Shown here one piece after another: positions 7,637 through 15,850 of a stretch of DNA of 31,249 nt. The position numbers and the translations under genes were made by a program. Below the pieces are notes generated by a model. That model ran no database searches. It was not told the DNA's origin and saw nothing but the letters and a program-made list of their open reading frames with translations. Origin of the DNA: Proteobacteria bacterium UBA6921 (GTDB lineage: Bacteria > Pseudomonadota > Gammaproteobacteria > SG8-11); assembly GCA_002450895.1 (NCBI GenBank), contig DKAR01000223.1:5815-37063 (forward strand). Reading direction: 5' to 3'. The stretch's first letter is position 1; the number at the start of each line of letters is the position of its first letter.

Positions 7637-8113
7637 ATGAAACTTTCAACTAAAGGCCGATACGCCGTCACTGCAGTGATGGCCGTTGCATTGGGCGATT
7701 CGAGTAGGCCGGTAACGCTTGCTCAGATTTCCGAAGAGCAGGGAATTTCGATTTCATACCTTGAGCAGATCTTTGCGCGCTTGCGCCAACATAATCTGGT
7801 CAAGGGGACGCGCGGACCGGGTGGCGGTTATTGCCTCTACCGAGAGGCAGAAAGCATTCGTATCTCGGATATCGTGACCGCAGTCGAAGATCAGGAACGC
7901 GTTCAACGCCCCGTAGGCAACGGGCAGGCCAACAAGCGCAACGAACAAATCAATGCCATGTGGAACGACCTCAGCGGATCTATCCGGGAGTGCCTGAGTC
8001 GGATCACGATTGCGCAGTTGTTGCGCCGCAATTTGGAAGGCTTGGGAGAGACTGAAGAACTTCCCCATGCCAAGAAAACTGCGACCGGCTCAAGCTGGAT
8101 TCCGACACGCTAA
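7637..8113 (+). CDS. iscR: IscR-like Rrf2 regulator lacking the cluster-ligand cysteines
   Basis: This 158-residue Rrf2-family winged-helix protein has a DNA-binding half almost identical to IscR: MKLSTKGRYAVTA, ISEEQGISISYLEQIFARLR and GTRGPGGGY. IscR normally binds a [2Fe-2S] cluster through three Cys and one His in the segment after the wing. Here that segment (about 88-107, VQRPVGNGQANKRNEQIN) contains no Cys or His. The only cysteines are Cys66 and Cys119. It may therefore be locked in the apo form, or use other ligands. ATG 7637 gives the standard N-terminus and has GAGG upstream. It is followed by iscU after 74 bases; iscS, expected between them, is missing. Confidence 0.88.
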   Translation: MKLSTKGRYAVTAVMAVALGDSSRPVTLAQISEEQGISISYLEQIFARLRQHNLVKGTRGPGGGYCLYREAESIRISDIVTAVEDQERVQRPVGNGQANKRNEQINAMWNDLSGSIRECLSRITIAQLLRRNLEGLGETEELPHAKKTATGSSWIPTR

Positions 8114-8187
8114 CTGCGAAGAAAATACGGGAAAAAATCAACAAGTCGTTCTACAATTCAAGACGCGAAGTAATGGAGTGAGCAGCC

Positions 8188-8616
8188 ATGGCGTACAGTG
8201 AAAAAGTTATTGATCATTATGAAAATCCTCGCAACGTCGGGTCGTTTGATAAAGGCGATCGTTCGGTAGGTACCGGCATGGTCGGCGCCCCGGCCTGCGG
8301 CGACGTCATGAAGCTCCAGATCAAGGTCAATGACCAGGGTGTGATTGAAGACGCCCGCTTCAAAACTTACGGTTGCGGTTCCGCAATCGCATCAAGTTCA
8401 CTCCTCACCGAATGGGTCAAGGGTAAGACCCTCGAAGAGGCACAGCAGATCAAGAACACCGACATCGCGAATGAACTCGCCCTCCCCCCGGTCAAAGTTC
8501 ACTGCTCCGTCCTCGCAGAGGATGCGATTAAAGCAGCGATCAGCGACTACATGCAGAAGCAGGAAGAATCGACGGAACTGGATTCCGCATCGGTCGCGCC
8601 CGCAAAAGAAGCTTAA
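8188..8616 (+). CDS. iscU: Iron-sulfur cluster scaffold IscU
   Basis: This 142-residue scaffold protein is nearly identical to E. coli IscU over its first 125 residues (starts MAYSEKVIDHYENPRNVG). All three cluster cysteines are present in APACGD, TYGCGSAIASSS and VKVHCS, together with the LPPVK motif recognised by HscA. A C-terminal tail of about 15 residues (QEESTELDSASVAPAKEA) is longer than in E. coli. The start has GGAGTGAG upstream. IscU receives sulfur from IscS, but no iscS, iscA, hscBA or fdx is adjacent. The desulfurase and chaperones must be encoded elsewhere. Confidence 0.95.
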   Translation: MAYSEKVIDHYENPRNVGSFDKGDRSVGTGMVGAPACGDVMKLQIKVNDQGVIEDARFKTYGCGSAIASSSLLTEWVKGKTLEEAQQIKNTDIANELALPPVKVHCSVLAEDAIKAAISDYMQKQEESTELDSASVAPAKEA

Positions 8617-8629
8617 TTTCCGAGCATTT

Positions 8630-8664
8630 CCTCCGGGTAGATCTACCCGGAGGTCTTCACGTTT
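8630..8664 (+). terminator. Probable terminator after iscU
   Basis: A perfect 24-base palindrome at 8630-8653 (half CCTCCGGGTAGA) begins 14 bases past the iscU stop. It is followed by the moderately T-rich TCTTCACGTTT. It would fold into a strong hairpin that ends the iscR-iscU transcript and confirms that no further isc genes are attached. Confidence 0.65.
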
Positions 8665-8744
8665 GTGTCTCGATTAAGAACTGACCGATTCCCGGTCGAG
8701 TGGTGTAGACTTCGCCAACTTCTATATGGCGTAAAGGGATGACC

Positions 8745-8990
8745 ATGTTCGACAGACTTCACGTTCCGCATGTTGGCGCACCGGACCCCGACAAAAAAAC
8801 CTCCCCCATCGCAGACGAAGGTGCTGAGGAATTCGACTCCGTCGAGCAAGCCTCGCCGGCAACATCCCTCTGTTTCTTCAATGGGGCCAAGTATGCCAGC
8901 GGCAAATACGTCTGTAGCGGTGACACGCTGCTCCGATGCGAAACAGGCGTCTGGATTCGCGAAGGCACGTGCGACCCGGATAATCCCTAG
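8745..8990 (+). CDS. Small four-cysteine protein, DUF1496-like
   Basis: The product has 81 residues. The first 40 are acidic and probably disordered. The C-terminal 40 form a compact Cys-rich module, LCFFNGAKYASGKYVCSGD then LLRCETGVWIREGTC, with Cys43, Cys57, Cys65 and Cys76. The C-[FY]-N-G-x-x-[YF] opening recalls the small DUF1496 family, but I am only moderately sure. There is no signal peptide. ATG 8745 is chosen because AAAGGG lies six bases upstream; ATG 8739 would overlap that site. The next gene begins eight bases after the stop, suggesting one operon with the beta-helix and barrel genes. Confidence 0.68.
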   Translation: MFDRLHVPHVGAPDPDKKTSPIADEGAEEFDSVEQASPATSLCFFNGAKYASGKYVCSGDTLLRCETGVWIREGTCDPDNP

Positions 8991-8997
8991 GAACGGA

Positions 8998-10719
8998 TTG
9001 CCCCACGTGGTCGCAGTGAAGAAGTGGTTGGTTCGAGCAGCAGGGACGCTGGGAGTTTTTGCAGCTAGTTTATGTAACGTCGCATGGGGCGAAACGATTG
9101 ACGTCGCCAGCAGTAGCGACCTTCAGACCGCGATCAATGACGCCGCCGAAGGCGATATCATTCGCATTCGCGCCAGCGCCTTAACATACTCCGTCAACGT
9201 CGTTATCAGCGGTAAGTCTCAGCTCACAATCCGTGGCGAAGAGACCTTCAATACTCGTTTGAAAGCCAAGAACAAAGATGTACCGACAATTCGAATCGAA
9301 AAGTCATCAATACGAATTGAAATTCAAAATCTGACTTTTGTCGACGCAGGAACGGCGATTGAGGTCAGTGATTCATCTCGGATCACGATTAGCGCTAACG
9401 TCTTCAGCGTCGGCACTTCTGGCACCGGGATTGCCGAAAAGAATTCGGACACGGATGTATTCAACAATACGTTTTATGGTAACTCCATTGGCACACAGCG
9501 CACTTCGACTTTCTCGATAGTTAAAGACAACCTCTTTTCGGAAAATTCAACAGGTATTTCCGACACAACGAGCAATGTATCAGGAGTTTCGTACAACGGA
9601 TTTCATAACAATACTTCAGACGGAAATACCGGACTGTACGAAGTTATTGTGAATCAGCCACTCTTCGTCGACGTCGCAACACTGAATTTCCATTTGCAGC
9701 CGGGCTCAGAAGCGATAGCAACCGATTCCGAAGGAACCTCCGAATTGGGCGCTTATGGCGGCAAATACGCGGACAAAATCCCCTATCCAGTGCGCAATCT
9801 AGTGCAGGCGCTCCAAAGTGATGACGGAACTAATTTTTCGGTCGCATACTCGTGGGACCCGAACTTGGATCACCGCCTCTCAACAAGCTACTGGCTGAGC
9901 TATTTCTTTGAAGCGTTTCCCGCCGCTGCGGGCACTGAAGGTCCAATCGCGGACACGCCGGGAGTGCCCCCCGCGCTCACGCTGTCAGGGACCCTCCCGA
10001 CAGTAACAGACCCTCTCGCGCCCGAAGGCGTCACGTCGGCGCCGGGAAATGGAAAATTGCTAGTGCACTGGAACGCTGTGGCCGGGGCGACTCGATATAG
10101 TGTCCACTACGGGCTAAATTCGACTTCAGAAAATGTAATTCCCGACATCAAAAACACCGAAGTGGAAATTCCCGGCCTGCAGAACGGATTCACGTACCGA
10201 ATAACAGTACGCGCGCAATCACAGGCAATTTTGCATGCGTCCGTTAAAGCGAAAACGACCGACGGAACGTCGAGCCTGTTCGCATCAAACGAACTGACGC
10301 AGACGCTAGGAACGGAAAAAGAAAGCGCGGATTCCGCAGAGATTACAGCCATTCCTGAAGCAACCGTGCCTTACCCGGCGCTTCCTGATGAAGGTTGCTT
10401 CATTGCCACCGCCGCCTACGGTTATTACTCAGCGCCACAGGTTCAACAATTGCGACTGTTTCGCGATCGATACCTGATGACGAACACACCGGGACGCGCA
10501 TTCGTGGGTTGGTACTACCGGAATAGCCCGCCGCTTGCTGCGTACATTAGGGAAAACCAGGCCGCAAGAACTGTCGTCCGCCTCGCACTATATCCCGCGG
10601 TTCTGATGGCCACGTTCACAACTCAATATCCTTGGCTGACGTTGGTTGTTAGCGCGTTACTGCTGGTACTCGCGGCCTCCATTGTTAAAGGCCATCGCAA
10701 TAGGATTACCGCGACATGA
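8998..10719 (+). CDS. Exported beta-helix / Fn3 / CFI-box C-terminal domain protein
   Basis: The product has about 573 residues. A signal peptide (VRAAGTLGVFAASLCNVAWGE) leads to a right-handed parallel beta-helix (about 40-260; repeated short strands such as ITISANVF, TDVFNNTFYGN and FSIVKDNLFSENS). A fibronectin type III domain follows at about 340-440. The C-terminus is a CFI-box module: Cys467 in CFIATAAYG, LRLFRDRYL, a Pro-rich turn, then a final membrane helix (LTLVVSALLLVLAASIV) and a basic tail. CFI-box C-termini recur on many exported proteins and look like a processing or sorting region. TTG 8998 is preferred because AGGA lies five bases upstream; GTG 9007 and 9016 are alternatives. 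It overlaps the barrel gene by four bases. Confidence 0.8.
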   Translation: MPHVVAVKKWLVRAAGTLGVFAASLCNVAWGETIDVASSSDLQTAINDAAEGDIIRIRASALTYSVNVVISGKSQLTIRGEETFNTRLKAKNKDVPTIRIEKSSIRIEIQNLTFVDAGTAIEVSDSSRITISANVFSVGTSGTGIAEKNSDTDVFNNTFYGNSIGTQRTSTFSIVKDNLFSENSTGISDTTSNVSGVSYNGFHNNTSDGNTGLYEVIVNQPLFVDVATLNFHLQPGSEAIATDSEGTSELGAYGGKYADKIPYPVRNLVQALQSDDGTNFSVAYSWDPNLDHRLSTSYWLSYFFEAFPAAAGTEGPIADTPGVPPALTLSGTLPTVTDPLAPEGVTSAPGNGKLLVHWNAVAGATRYSVHYGLNSTSENVIPDIKNTEVEIPGLQNGFTYRITVRAQSQAILHASVKAKTTDGTSSLFASNELTQTLGTEKESADSAEITAIPEATVPYPALPDEGCFIATAAYGYYSAPQVQQLRLFRDRYLMTNTPGRAFVGWYYRNSPPLAAYIRENQAARTVVRLALYPAVLMATFTTQYPWLTLVVSALLLVLAASIVKGHRNRITAT

Positions 10720-11348
10720 GATTCCAGGACTTGGCACTCGGGGTGATCCTGTTGGGATCGACCACCGCGAACGCGGCCAATGCCTCACGACCTTTTTGGT
10801 CGATGGAAGCTAAAATCGGACAGTTCACCTCCGAGCTTGACGATTGGGACACCTACTACGGGAGTAGCCATTCCGATCAATTCACTCTGGCCACCGCTTT
10901 CAAATTTGTTCGATTTGCCGAATTCGGAGTGGAAGTCGCCCGTGTTCGTGACCATGGCAAGGGTCAACTTCCCCTCAATGGCACAACCAGCGGCGACGTC
11001 ACGATCGAGCTCTATCCGGTTCAGGCATACGTCACGCTGCGTGCGCTGTTCACCGAGCGACAATGGATCGTTCCATACGTGGGCGGCGGCTGGACACGCA
11101 TGTATTACAAGACTCGAATCAGCGGCGAAGGAACGCGCGAGGGATCGGTCGACGGGAATCACGTGCGCGCTGGCCTGCAAATCTTACTGGATCCATTGGG
11201 ACGTTCCGATGCCGCCAACTTGCGTCGCTACGGCATAGAACACAGCTACCTTATCATCGAAGGTCAGAAGATCACGGCAAAGGATGACACAACCGGTTTG
11301 GACATCGGCGGAACGACGACCTCGATCGGGGTCCTGCTGGAGTACTAA
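10716..11348 (+). CDS. Small outer-membrane beta-barrel protein
   Basis: The product has 210 residues. A signal peptide (LALGVILLGSTTANAANA) is followed by alternating amphipathic strands with aromatic girdles (FWSMEAKIGQF, FAEFGVEVARV, IVPYVGGGWTRMYYKT). It ends in an aromatic residue (GVLLEY), the usual Bam recognition signal for outer-membrane barrels. The predicted fold is an eight-stranded OmpA- or OprF-like barrel. It starts inside the stop of the beta-helix/CFI-box gene (ATGA), so the two are very likely co-translated and may work together at the cell surface. The specific family is not recognised. Confidence 0.75.
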   Translation: MRFQDLALGVILLGSTTANAANASRPFWSMEAKIGQFTSELDDWDTYYGSSHSDQFTLATAFKFVRFAEFGVEVARVRDHGKGQLPLNGTTSGDVTIELYPVQAYVTLRALFTERQWIVPYVGGGWTRMYYKTRISGEGTREGSVDGNHVRAGLQILLDPLGRSDAANLRRYGIEHSYLIIEGQKITAKDDTTGLDIGGTTTSIGVLLEY

Positions 11349-11371
11349 CGAAAGCCCCGCAACAAGCGCAG

Positions 11372-12094
11372 CTAGGCGTTGAATTTGAGCGGCACACCCA
11401 ATCGGCGTGCGACTTCTTCATAGGCTTCGATGACGCCGCCCAACCCCTGCCGGAAACGATCCTTATCCAGCTTCTTGCGTGTTTCCGCATCCCAAAGGCG
11501 GCACCCATCCGGTGTAAATTCGTCACCCAACAGAATCTGGTTATCGAAGCGGCCGAACTCCAGCTTGTAGTCCACAAGCAACAGGCCGGCGTCGGAAAAC
11601 AATTTCTTCAGCACGTCATTCACACGGAACGTCAGGCTCTTCATCGTCTCGACATCAGAATCCTGCGCCCAACCAAATGAGCGTATGTGGTACTCGTTGA
11701 TCATTGGGTCATGCAGTTGGTCGTTCTTGAGAAAGAATTCGAACGTCGGCGGATTCAGGTCAATACCTTCGGTGACTCCCAGCCGCTTGCAGATGCCACC
11801 GGCTGCGATATTGCGTACAACGCACTCCACCGGAAACATGGTGAGCCGTTTTACGAGCGACTCATCTTCGCCGATGAGGCTTTCGAAATGATTTGGAACG
11901 CCCGCCTCGGCCAGCTTCGTCATGATAAATGCGTTGAACTGATTGTTTACGGCACCCTTTCGATCGAGTGCCTCTTTCTTCAATCCATCAAACGCGCTGG
12001 TATCGTTTCGAAAATGCAGTACAAGTCGCTGCGGATCGTCTGTGGCGTACACGGACTTGGCCTTACCGGTGTACAACAGTTCTTTGCGCTTCAT
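11372..12094 (-). CDS. purC: Phosphoribosylaminoimidazole-succinocarboxamide synthase (SAICAR synthetase)
   Basis: The 240-residue product matches the standard PurC length. It joins aspartate to CAIR using ATP in de novo purine synthesis in the cytoplasm. Recognised blocks are LLYTGKAKSVYATD (ATP-site loop), FRNDTSAFDG, FPVECVVRNIAAGG, LVDYKLEFG and the closing FRQGLGGVIEAYEEVARRLGV. ATG 12094 has AAGGTGA at better spacing than the immediately preceding ATG 12097. It is the third gene of dapA-bamC-purC, the same order as in E. coli, starting 13 bases after the bamC stop. It converges with the barrel gene, and no strong terminator is visible in the 23-base gap. Confidence 0.96.
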   Translation of the reverse strand: MKRKELLYTGKAKSVYATDDPQRLVLHFRNDTSAFDGLKKEALDRKGAVNNQFNAFIMTKLAEAGVPNHFESLIGEDESLVKRLTMFPVECVVRNIAAGGICKRLGVTEGIDLNPPTFEFFLKNDQLHDPMINEYHIRSFGWAQDSDVETMKSLTFRVNDVLKKLFSDAGLLLVDYKLEFGRFDNQILLGDEFTPDGCRLWDAETRKKLDKDRFRQGLGGVIEAYEEVARRLGVPLKFNA

Positions 12095-12107
12095 CATTTC
12101 ACCTTCA

Positions 12108-13169
12108 CTATTGGAGCCGGTCGTGGAGCTGCTTTAGCACCGGCTCTGCCTGCTTGTTCTCGATTTTTTCGCCACTCTTGTCACGCACATAGACATTCGT
12201 AGCTTCACCTTCATCCTTCAACACGATCTGGTATTCACGCTCGTCGTTGCTCGACCCGAACCAGCGCGCAAACCATGATTTCTGTTCTTCCTCTTTCAGG
12301 TCTTTGAGCGGTTCTCGCGACGTCACGTAGAAGATGCCGTTGGAGCGGTCGCGGTCATCAATCTGAAACCCGGCACGGTCGAGCACCATTTCGACGCGCC
12401 GCCATGCTCGCGCAAAGTCTTCATCGATGTGCATGATCGTCGCCCCCTGCGCATCGTTGGACAGGGTGACACGTCGAACCACTTCGCGCGGCGCCGCGAG
12501 AACGCCCCCTGCCTTCTCCTGCTCGACGCCGAGGTAAACGATCAGCTCTTTCAGCTTTTCTGTTTCGAACTCTACATTGGTTGGCCGCAATCGCCAGGCC
12601 AGCATATCGCCCTGTTTCGAGAGTTCGGCGCCCTGGTGCGTTAGATACAGCTCGGTGGTGCCCGGCTTTTCTCCACGCTCGAAGCGAACACGATATTTTT
12701 CTCGCGTGGGTATTGTGTAAACGGTGGAGTCATCCGCTTTCCGCGCGCCATCTGAAGGGGAAACGATTTGCTGATTCGTCCATTCCGTCTCGATGATTCC
12801 TGTTGCCGGGTCCTCGTAACGCATGGCGAAGCCGTTCTTCAAGAAAAAGCTTCGAACCCAGGGCCAGACCTGCGCGGGTTCGCCGTTCAGCACCAGCCAG
12901 CGCTGAGCACCGTCACGCGCCAGATACATGTTCGCCTGATCCGGAAGCACGACCAGAGGACCTTGCGCCGGCGCGGCCTGATCTGGAACTGTTGCCGGCG
13001 CGCTTGCGGCAGTTTTTATCTCCAGTGATTCGTCAAAATTCGGCAGCGTCAGATCCGGCGGAACCTCGAGGGGCTTGCCGAACGTCGCTTCTTCATACTC
13101 TTTCTTGACGGGATCAGAGCAGCCGGCAACCAATGCGGCCAAAGTAAAGACAACTAAAATTTTTCTCAT
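12108..13169 (-). CDS. bamC: Outer-membrane assembly lipoprotein BamC
   Basis: The 353-residue lipoprotein has a signal peptide and lipobox LVAGC, with lipidated Cys17. An unstructured N-terminal segment (YEEATFGKPLEVPPDL) corresponds to the part of BamC that binds BamD. Two helix-grip domains follow (about 80-190 and 225-340), with ENKQ- and Glu-rich linkers between and after them. BamC is an accessory subunit of the BamABCDE complex that inserts outer-membrane barrels. The ATG overlaps the dapA stop (ATGA). Synteny with dapA and purC strongly supports the assignment even though BamC sequences diverge quickly. Confidence 0.93.
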   Translation of the reverse strand: MRKILVVFTLAALVAGCSDPVKKEYEEATFGKPLEVPPDLTLPNFDESLEIKTAASAPATVPDQAAPAQGPLVVLPDQANMYLARDGAQRWLVLNGEPAQVWPWVRSFFLKNGFAMRYEDPATGIIETEWTNQQIVSPSDGARKADDSTVYTIPTREKYRVRFERGEKPGTTELYLTHQGAELSKQGDMLAWRLRPTNVEFETEKLKELIVYLGVEQEKAGGVLAAPREVVRRVTLSNDAQGATIMHIDEDFARAWRRVEMVLDRAGFQIDDRDRSNGIFYVTSREPLKDLKEEEQKSWFARWFGSSNDEREYQIVLKDEGEATNVYVRDKSGEKIENKQAEPVLKQLHDRLQ

Positions 13170-14044
13170 GAAATAATTTCCGCTTGCTTCATCGCTTCGA
13201 GCACGACGCCGTGAAATTGTTCAGACAATCGCGTCAATGGCAACCGAATTCCCGGTCCGATGCGCCCCATCCTGGCGAGTGCCCACTTCACTGGAATGGG
13301 GTTGGCCTCGCAAAACAGATTCTTGTGAAGCCCGATGAGTTTCTGATTGATCGACTCGGCGGTTGCCCGATCGCCGCTGCGCGCGGCGGCACACATGTCA
13401 TGCATGGCGCGGGGCGCCACGTTGGCCGTAACGGAAATGTCGCCCTTCGCACCCATCAGGATCAAATCCACGGCCGTCGCGTCGTCGCCGCTGTACAGGT
13501 CGAGACGACCGCCACATCGCTCCAGAATCTCCTTTCCGCGCTGCAAATTCCCCGTGGCTTCCTTGATACCGATGATGTTGGAAATATGCGACAGGCGCTC
13601 CACGGTGGCGGGGAGCATGTCGCATGCGGTTCGCCCGGGCACGTTATAGAGAATTTGTGGGATCGAAACGGATTCCGCGATCTTTTTGTAATGCAGATAC
13701 AAGCCTTCCTGGGTTGGCTTGTTGTAGTAGGGCGTGACCAGTAACGCCGCGTCGGCTCCGGCGTCCAGTGCGCACTGGGTGAGCTCAATCGCTTCGGTCG
13801 TACTGTTGGCACCGGTTCCGGCGATGACCGGAATTCTTCCGCGCGCCAATTCGACGACCCGGCGCAGCACGAGGCAGTGCTCATCGAAATCGAGCGTCGC
13901 GGACTCGCCGGTGGTGCCCACGGCGACGATGGCGTCCGTTTTGCTTTCTACGTGCCATTCGACGAGCCGCTCGAGCGCCTCAAAATCCAACGCGCCGTCA
14001 TCGTGCATCGGCGTAACCAACGCAACCATGCTGCCGTGAAACAT
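13166..14044 (-). CDS. dapA: 4-hydroxy-tetrahydrodipicolinate synthase
   Basis: The 292-residue product has the same length as E. coli DapA. It condenses pyruvate with aspartate semialdehyde in the first step of lysine and meso-diaminopimelate synthesis. The TIM-barrel signatures are VGTTGESATL (Thr44, Thr45), LYNVPGRT (catalytic Tyr near 133) and GIKEATGN (Schiff-base Lys near 161). ATG 14044 gives the canonical MFHGSMVALVTPM and has GGAG seven bases upstream. A longer reading frame to 14104 lacks support. It leads the dapA-bamC-purC operon, so its promoter lies in 14045-14129. Confidence 0.97.
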   Translation of the reverse strand: MFHGSMVALVTPMHDDGALDFEALERLVEWHVESKTDAIVAVGTTGESATLDFDEHCLVLRRVVELARGRIPVIAGTGANSTTEAIELTQCALDAGADAALLVTPYYNKPTQEGLYLHYKKIAESVSIPQILYNVPGRTACDMLPATVERLSHISNIIGIKEATGNLQRGKEILERCGGRLDLYSGDDATAVDLILMGAKGDISVTANVAPRAMHDMCAAARSGDRATAESINQKLIGLHKNLFCEANPIPVKWALARMGRIGPGIRLPLTRLSEQFHGVVLEAMKQAEIIS

Positions 14045-14129
14045 CCGGATTCTCCGCAGGAAAAAACGAAAGACCGCATGGTACTGCCCTGATTCGGGCA
14101 ACACAAGAAGCGGTAAAAAAATCGGATAG

Positions 14130-14882
14130 TTAGAGAATTGTCGCGCCGAGCTTCACGAGGCCGCTCCGCAATTGTTCGAAGGCCGCTTCAACGCGCGCGG
14201 CATCGCCTTTGACGCCCACATCGATGTCGCCGTAATCACGTCGGTCCGCGCGCACCCGGGGCAAGCTGTACGTGCGAACCCCCGGATGGGTAAGCTCAAT
14301 ATCCTCCAGCAGCGCGGTAATCTCGCCCTCGCCGATGCCCCGCAGTGTCACCCCGCGCTCCGCAAGCCGCGCTGAATGAAAGATGGCCGAATAGTGCGTT
14401 TCCAGAACCCACTCGATCATCGGCCAGGCCATTTCGGGGAATCCCGGGACGAAGTAGTGCGACTGGATTGAAAATCCGGGAATTCCGTTAAAGGAATTGG
14501 GAATGATTGAAGCCCCTTGGGGAAACTCGCCCATGCGCCGCCGCACCGGCGTGTACTCCAGATTCAGTTCCTGCATTCGTCGGGCGATAAGCCGGTCTGC
14601 CTCCGGGTGAATAAGCAGCGGAACATTCAGCGCGTCTGCAGCGGCCTGTCGCGTATGATCATCGGGTGTACTTCCTATACCTCCACAGCTGAAAACGACG
14701 TCGCTGCGGTTGAAACTTGAACGTAGCGCGTCCGTCAATCGTGGGCGATCATCACCAAGGTAGGTCACCTGGGAAAGCATTAAGCCGCGCTCCGCGAGAA
14801 GTTCGCGAACCCGCGCAAAATGCCGGTCCTGACGCTTGCCGGACAGGATTTCATCGCCAATGATGATCAACAAAAAATTCAT
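14130..14882 (-). CDS. MoCF-domain (molybdopterin-binding, CinA N-terminal-like) protein
   Basis: The 250-residue protein is built around a MoCF/MogA-type domain. It starts LLIIIGDEILSGKRQD and contains the nucleotide-binding motif FSCGGIGSTPDDHTR at about 75-90. In CinA this domain is followed by a deamidase domain, which is absent here. The extra 80 residues resemble the middle region of stand-alone CinA-like proteins. Nucleotide-related hydrolase activity is known for the larger family, but the substrate here is not evident. ATG 14882 is chosen over 14912 because it directly precedes the domain. It is divergent from the substrate-binding-like gene, with a 56-base shared promoter gap. Confidence 0.83.
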   Translation of the reverse strand: MNFLLIIIGDEILSGKRQDRHFARVRELLAERGLMLSQVTYLGDDRPRLTDALRSSFNRSDVVFSCGGIGSTPDDHTRQAAADALNVPLLIHPEADRLIARRMQELNLEYTPVRRRMGEFPQGASIIPNSFNGIPGFSIQSHYFVPGFPEMAWPMIEWVLETHYSAIFHSARLAERGVTLRGIGEGEITALLEDIELTHPGVRTYSLPRVRADRRDYGDIDVGVKGDAARVEAAFEQLRSGLVKLGATIL

Positions 14883-14938
14883 ATCGAGACTCTGCGGCCC
14901 TTCAGGACTCAAGAATACATCCTTAACCGGAGCACACG

Positions 14939-15829
14939 ATGACCACCATCAAGATTATGTCGCTGCGACACTCCGCGTTTTACAGCCCGCTGCTAATGAC
15001 GATGGCGGGACCCTACCTCCGCGACGAGGGCCTTGATTATGAATATGCTGTCGCGACGCCACAGCGAACTATCGTCCAGGCGTTGAACGACGGAAGTTGC
15101 CATATCGCACAATCCGCCGTCGCGGTCGGCTTCGCAGACCTTGAGCGTGGGATATCGGGCAATATTGCGCATTTTGCGCAAATCAACTCCCGTGATGGAT
15201 TTTTTATCGCTGGCAGAAAACCCGAACCGGATTTTTCGTTTACCCGACTCCGGGGCAAACGCGTGCTTGTCGATCACCTGTTTCAACCCCTCGCGATGCT
15301 GCGCTTCGCACTGCACCTGAACGGCATTGGGATGAATGAATTGACCGTTATCGATGCCGGCGATGTCGCATCAATGGACCGGGCGTTTCGCCAAGGCGAA
15401 GGTGACTATGTTCACCAACAAGGCCCGGCACCGCAGCAACTGGAATGTGACGGCCTTGGGTATGTCGTTGCATCGGTGGGTCAGGCCATCGGGCCGGTGG
15501 CGTTCAGCAGCCTGTGCGCAGTTCGCGAATTTCTGACGACAGACCTTGCACGCGCGTTTACCCGCGCGTATCGGCGCGCACGCGGGGATACGCTTACCAC
15601 ACCTGCGAAGGATCTTGCGGCGACAATGCGCCAAGCCAATTTCTTTCCCGGAATTGATCCGGAGGTTCTCGAACGGACGATCGCCGCCTATCAGCAGCTC
15701 GGCTGCTGGTCCGGCGATATTGAAATTGAGCCCGATGCCTACGAGCGCCTGCTCGATGTGTTCGAGTTCAACGGCATGATTACTCAACGGCATGCCTACC
15801 GCTCGCTAATCGCAGACCCGCCCCGCTAG
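14939..15829 (+). CDS. Substrate-binding-like (NMT1/SsuA-type) protein without a signal peptide
   Basis: The 296-residue product has a type II periplasmic-binding fold resembling NMT1/THI5 and SsuA/TauA proteins. It starts IKIMSLRHSAFYSPLLMTMAG, has a middle motif LRGKRVLVDHLFQPLAMLRFAL, and ends in helical ATMRQANFFPGIDPEVLERTI. Such proteins bind small organic substrates for ABC importers. Here the mature fold begins directly at residue 4, with no signal peptide or lipobox, and no permease or ATPase gene is nearby. It may be a cytoplasmic ligand sensor or an enzyme such as a THI5-like protein. The start is secure, with GGAG seven bases upstream. Confidence 0.75.
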   Translation: MTTIKIMSLRHSAFYSPLLMTMAGPYLRDEGLDYEYAVATPQRTIVQALNDGSCHIAQSAVAVGFADLERGISGNIAHFAQINSRDGFFIAGRKPEPDFSFTRLRGKRVLVDHLFQPLAMLRFALHLNGIGMNELTVIDAGDVASMDRAFRQGEGDYVHQQGPAPQQLECDGLGYVVASVGQAIGPVAFSSLCAVREFLTTDLARAFTRAYRRARGDTLTTPAKDLAATMRQANFFPGIDPEVLERTIAAYQQLGCWSGDIEIEPDAYERLLDVFEFNGMITQRHAYRSLIADPPR

Positions 15830-15850
15830 GAGGTCGGTGTTTCGCAGTTG

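Noticed and set aside
8114..8187. Remnant of iscS between iscR and iscU
   Set aside because: The 74 bases contain only the iscU ribosome-binding site and AT-rich spacer; no cysteine-desulfurase motif is readable in any frame.
14085..14105. Small repeat TGCCC/GGGCA near the dapA promoter as a terminator
   Set aside because: Only five base pairs and no T-run on either strand.
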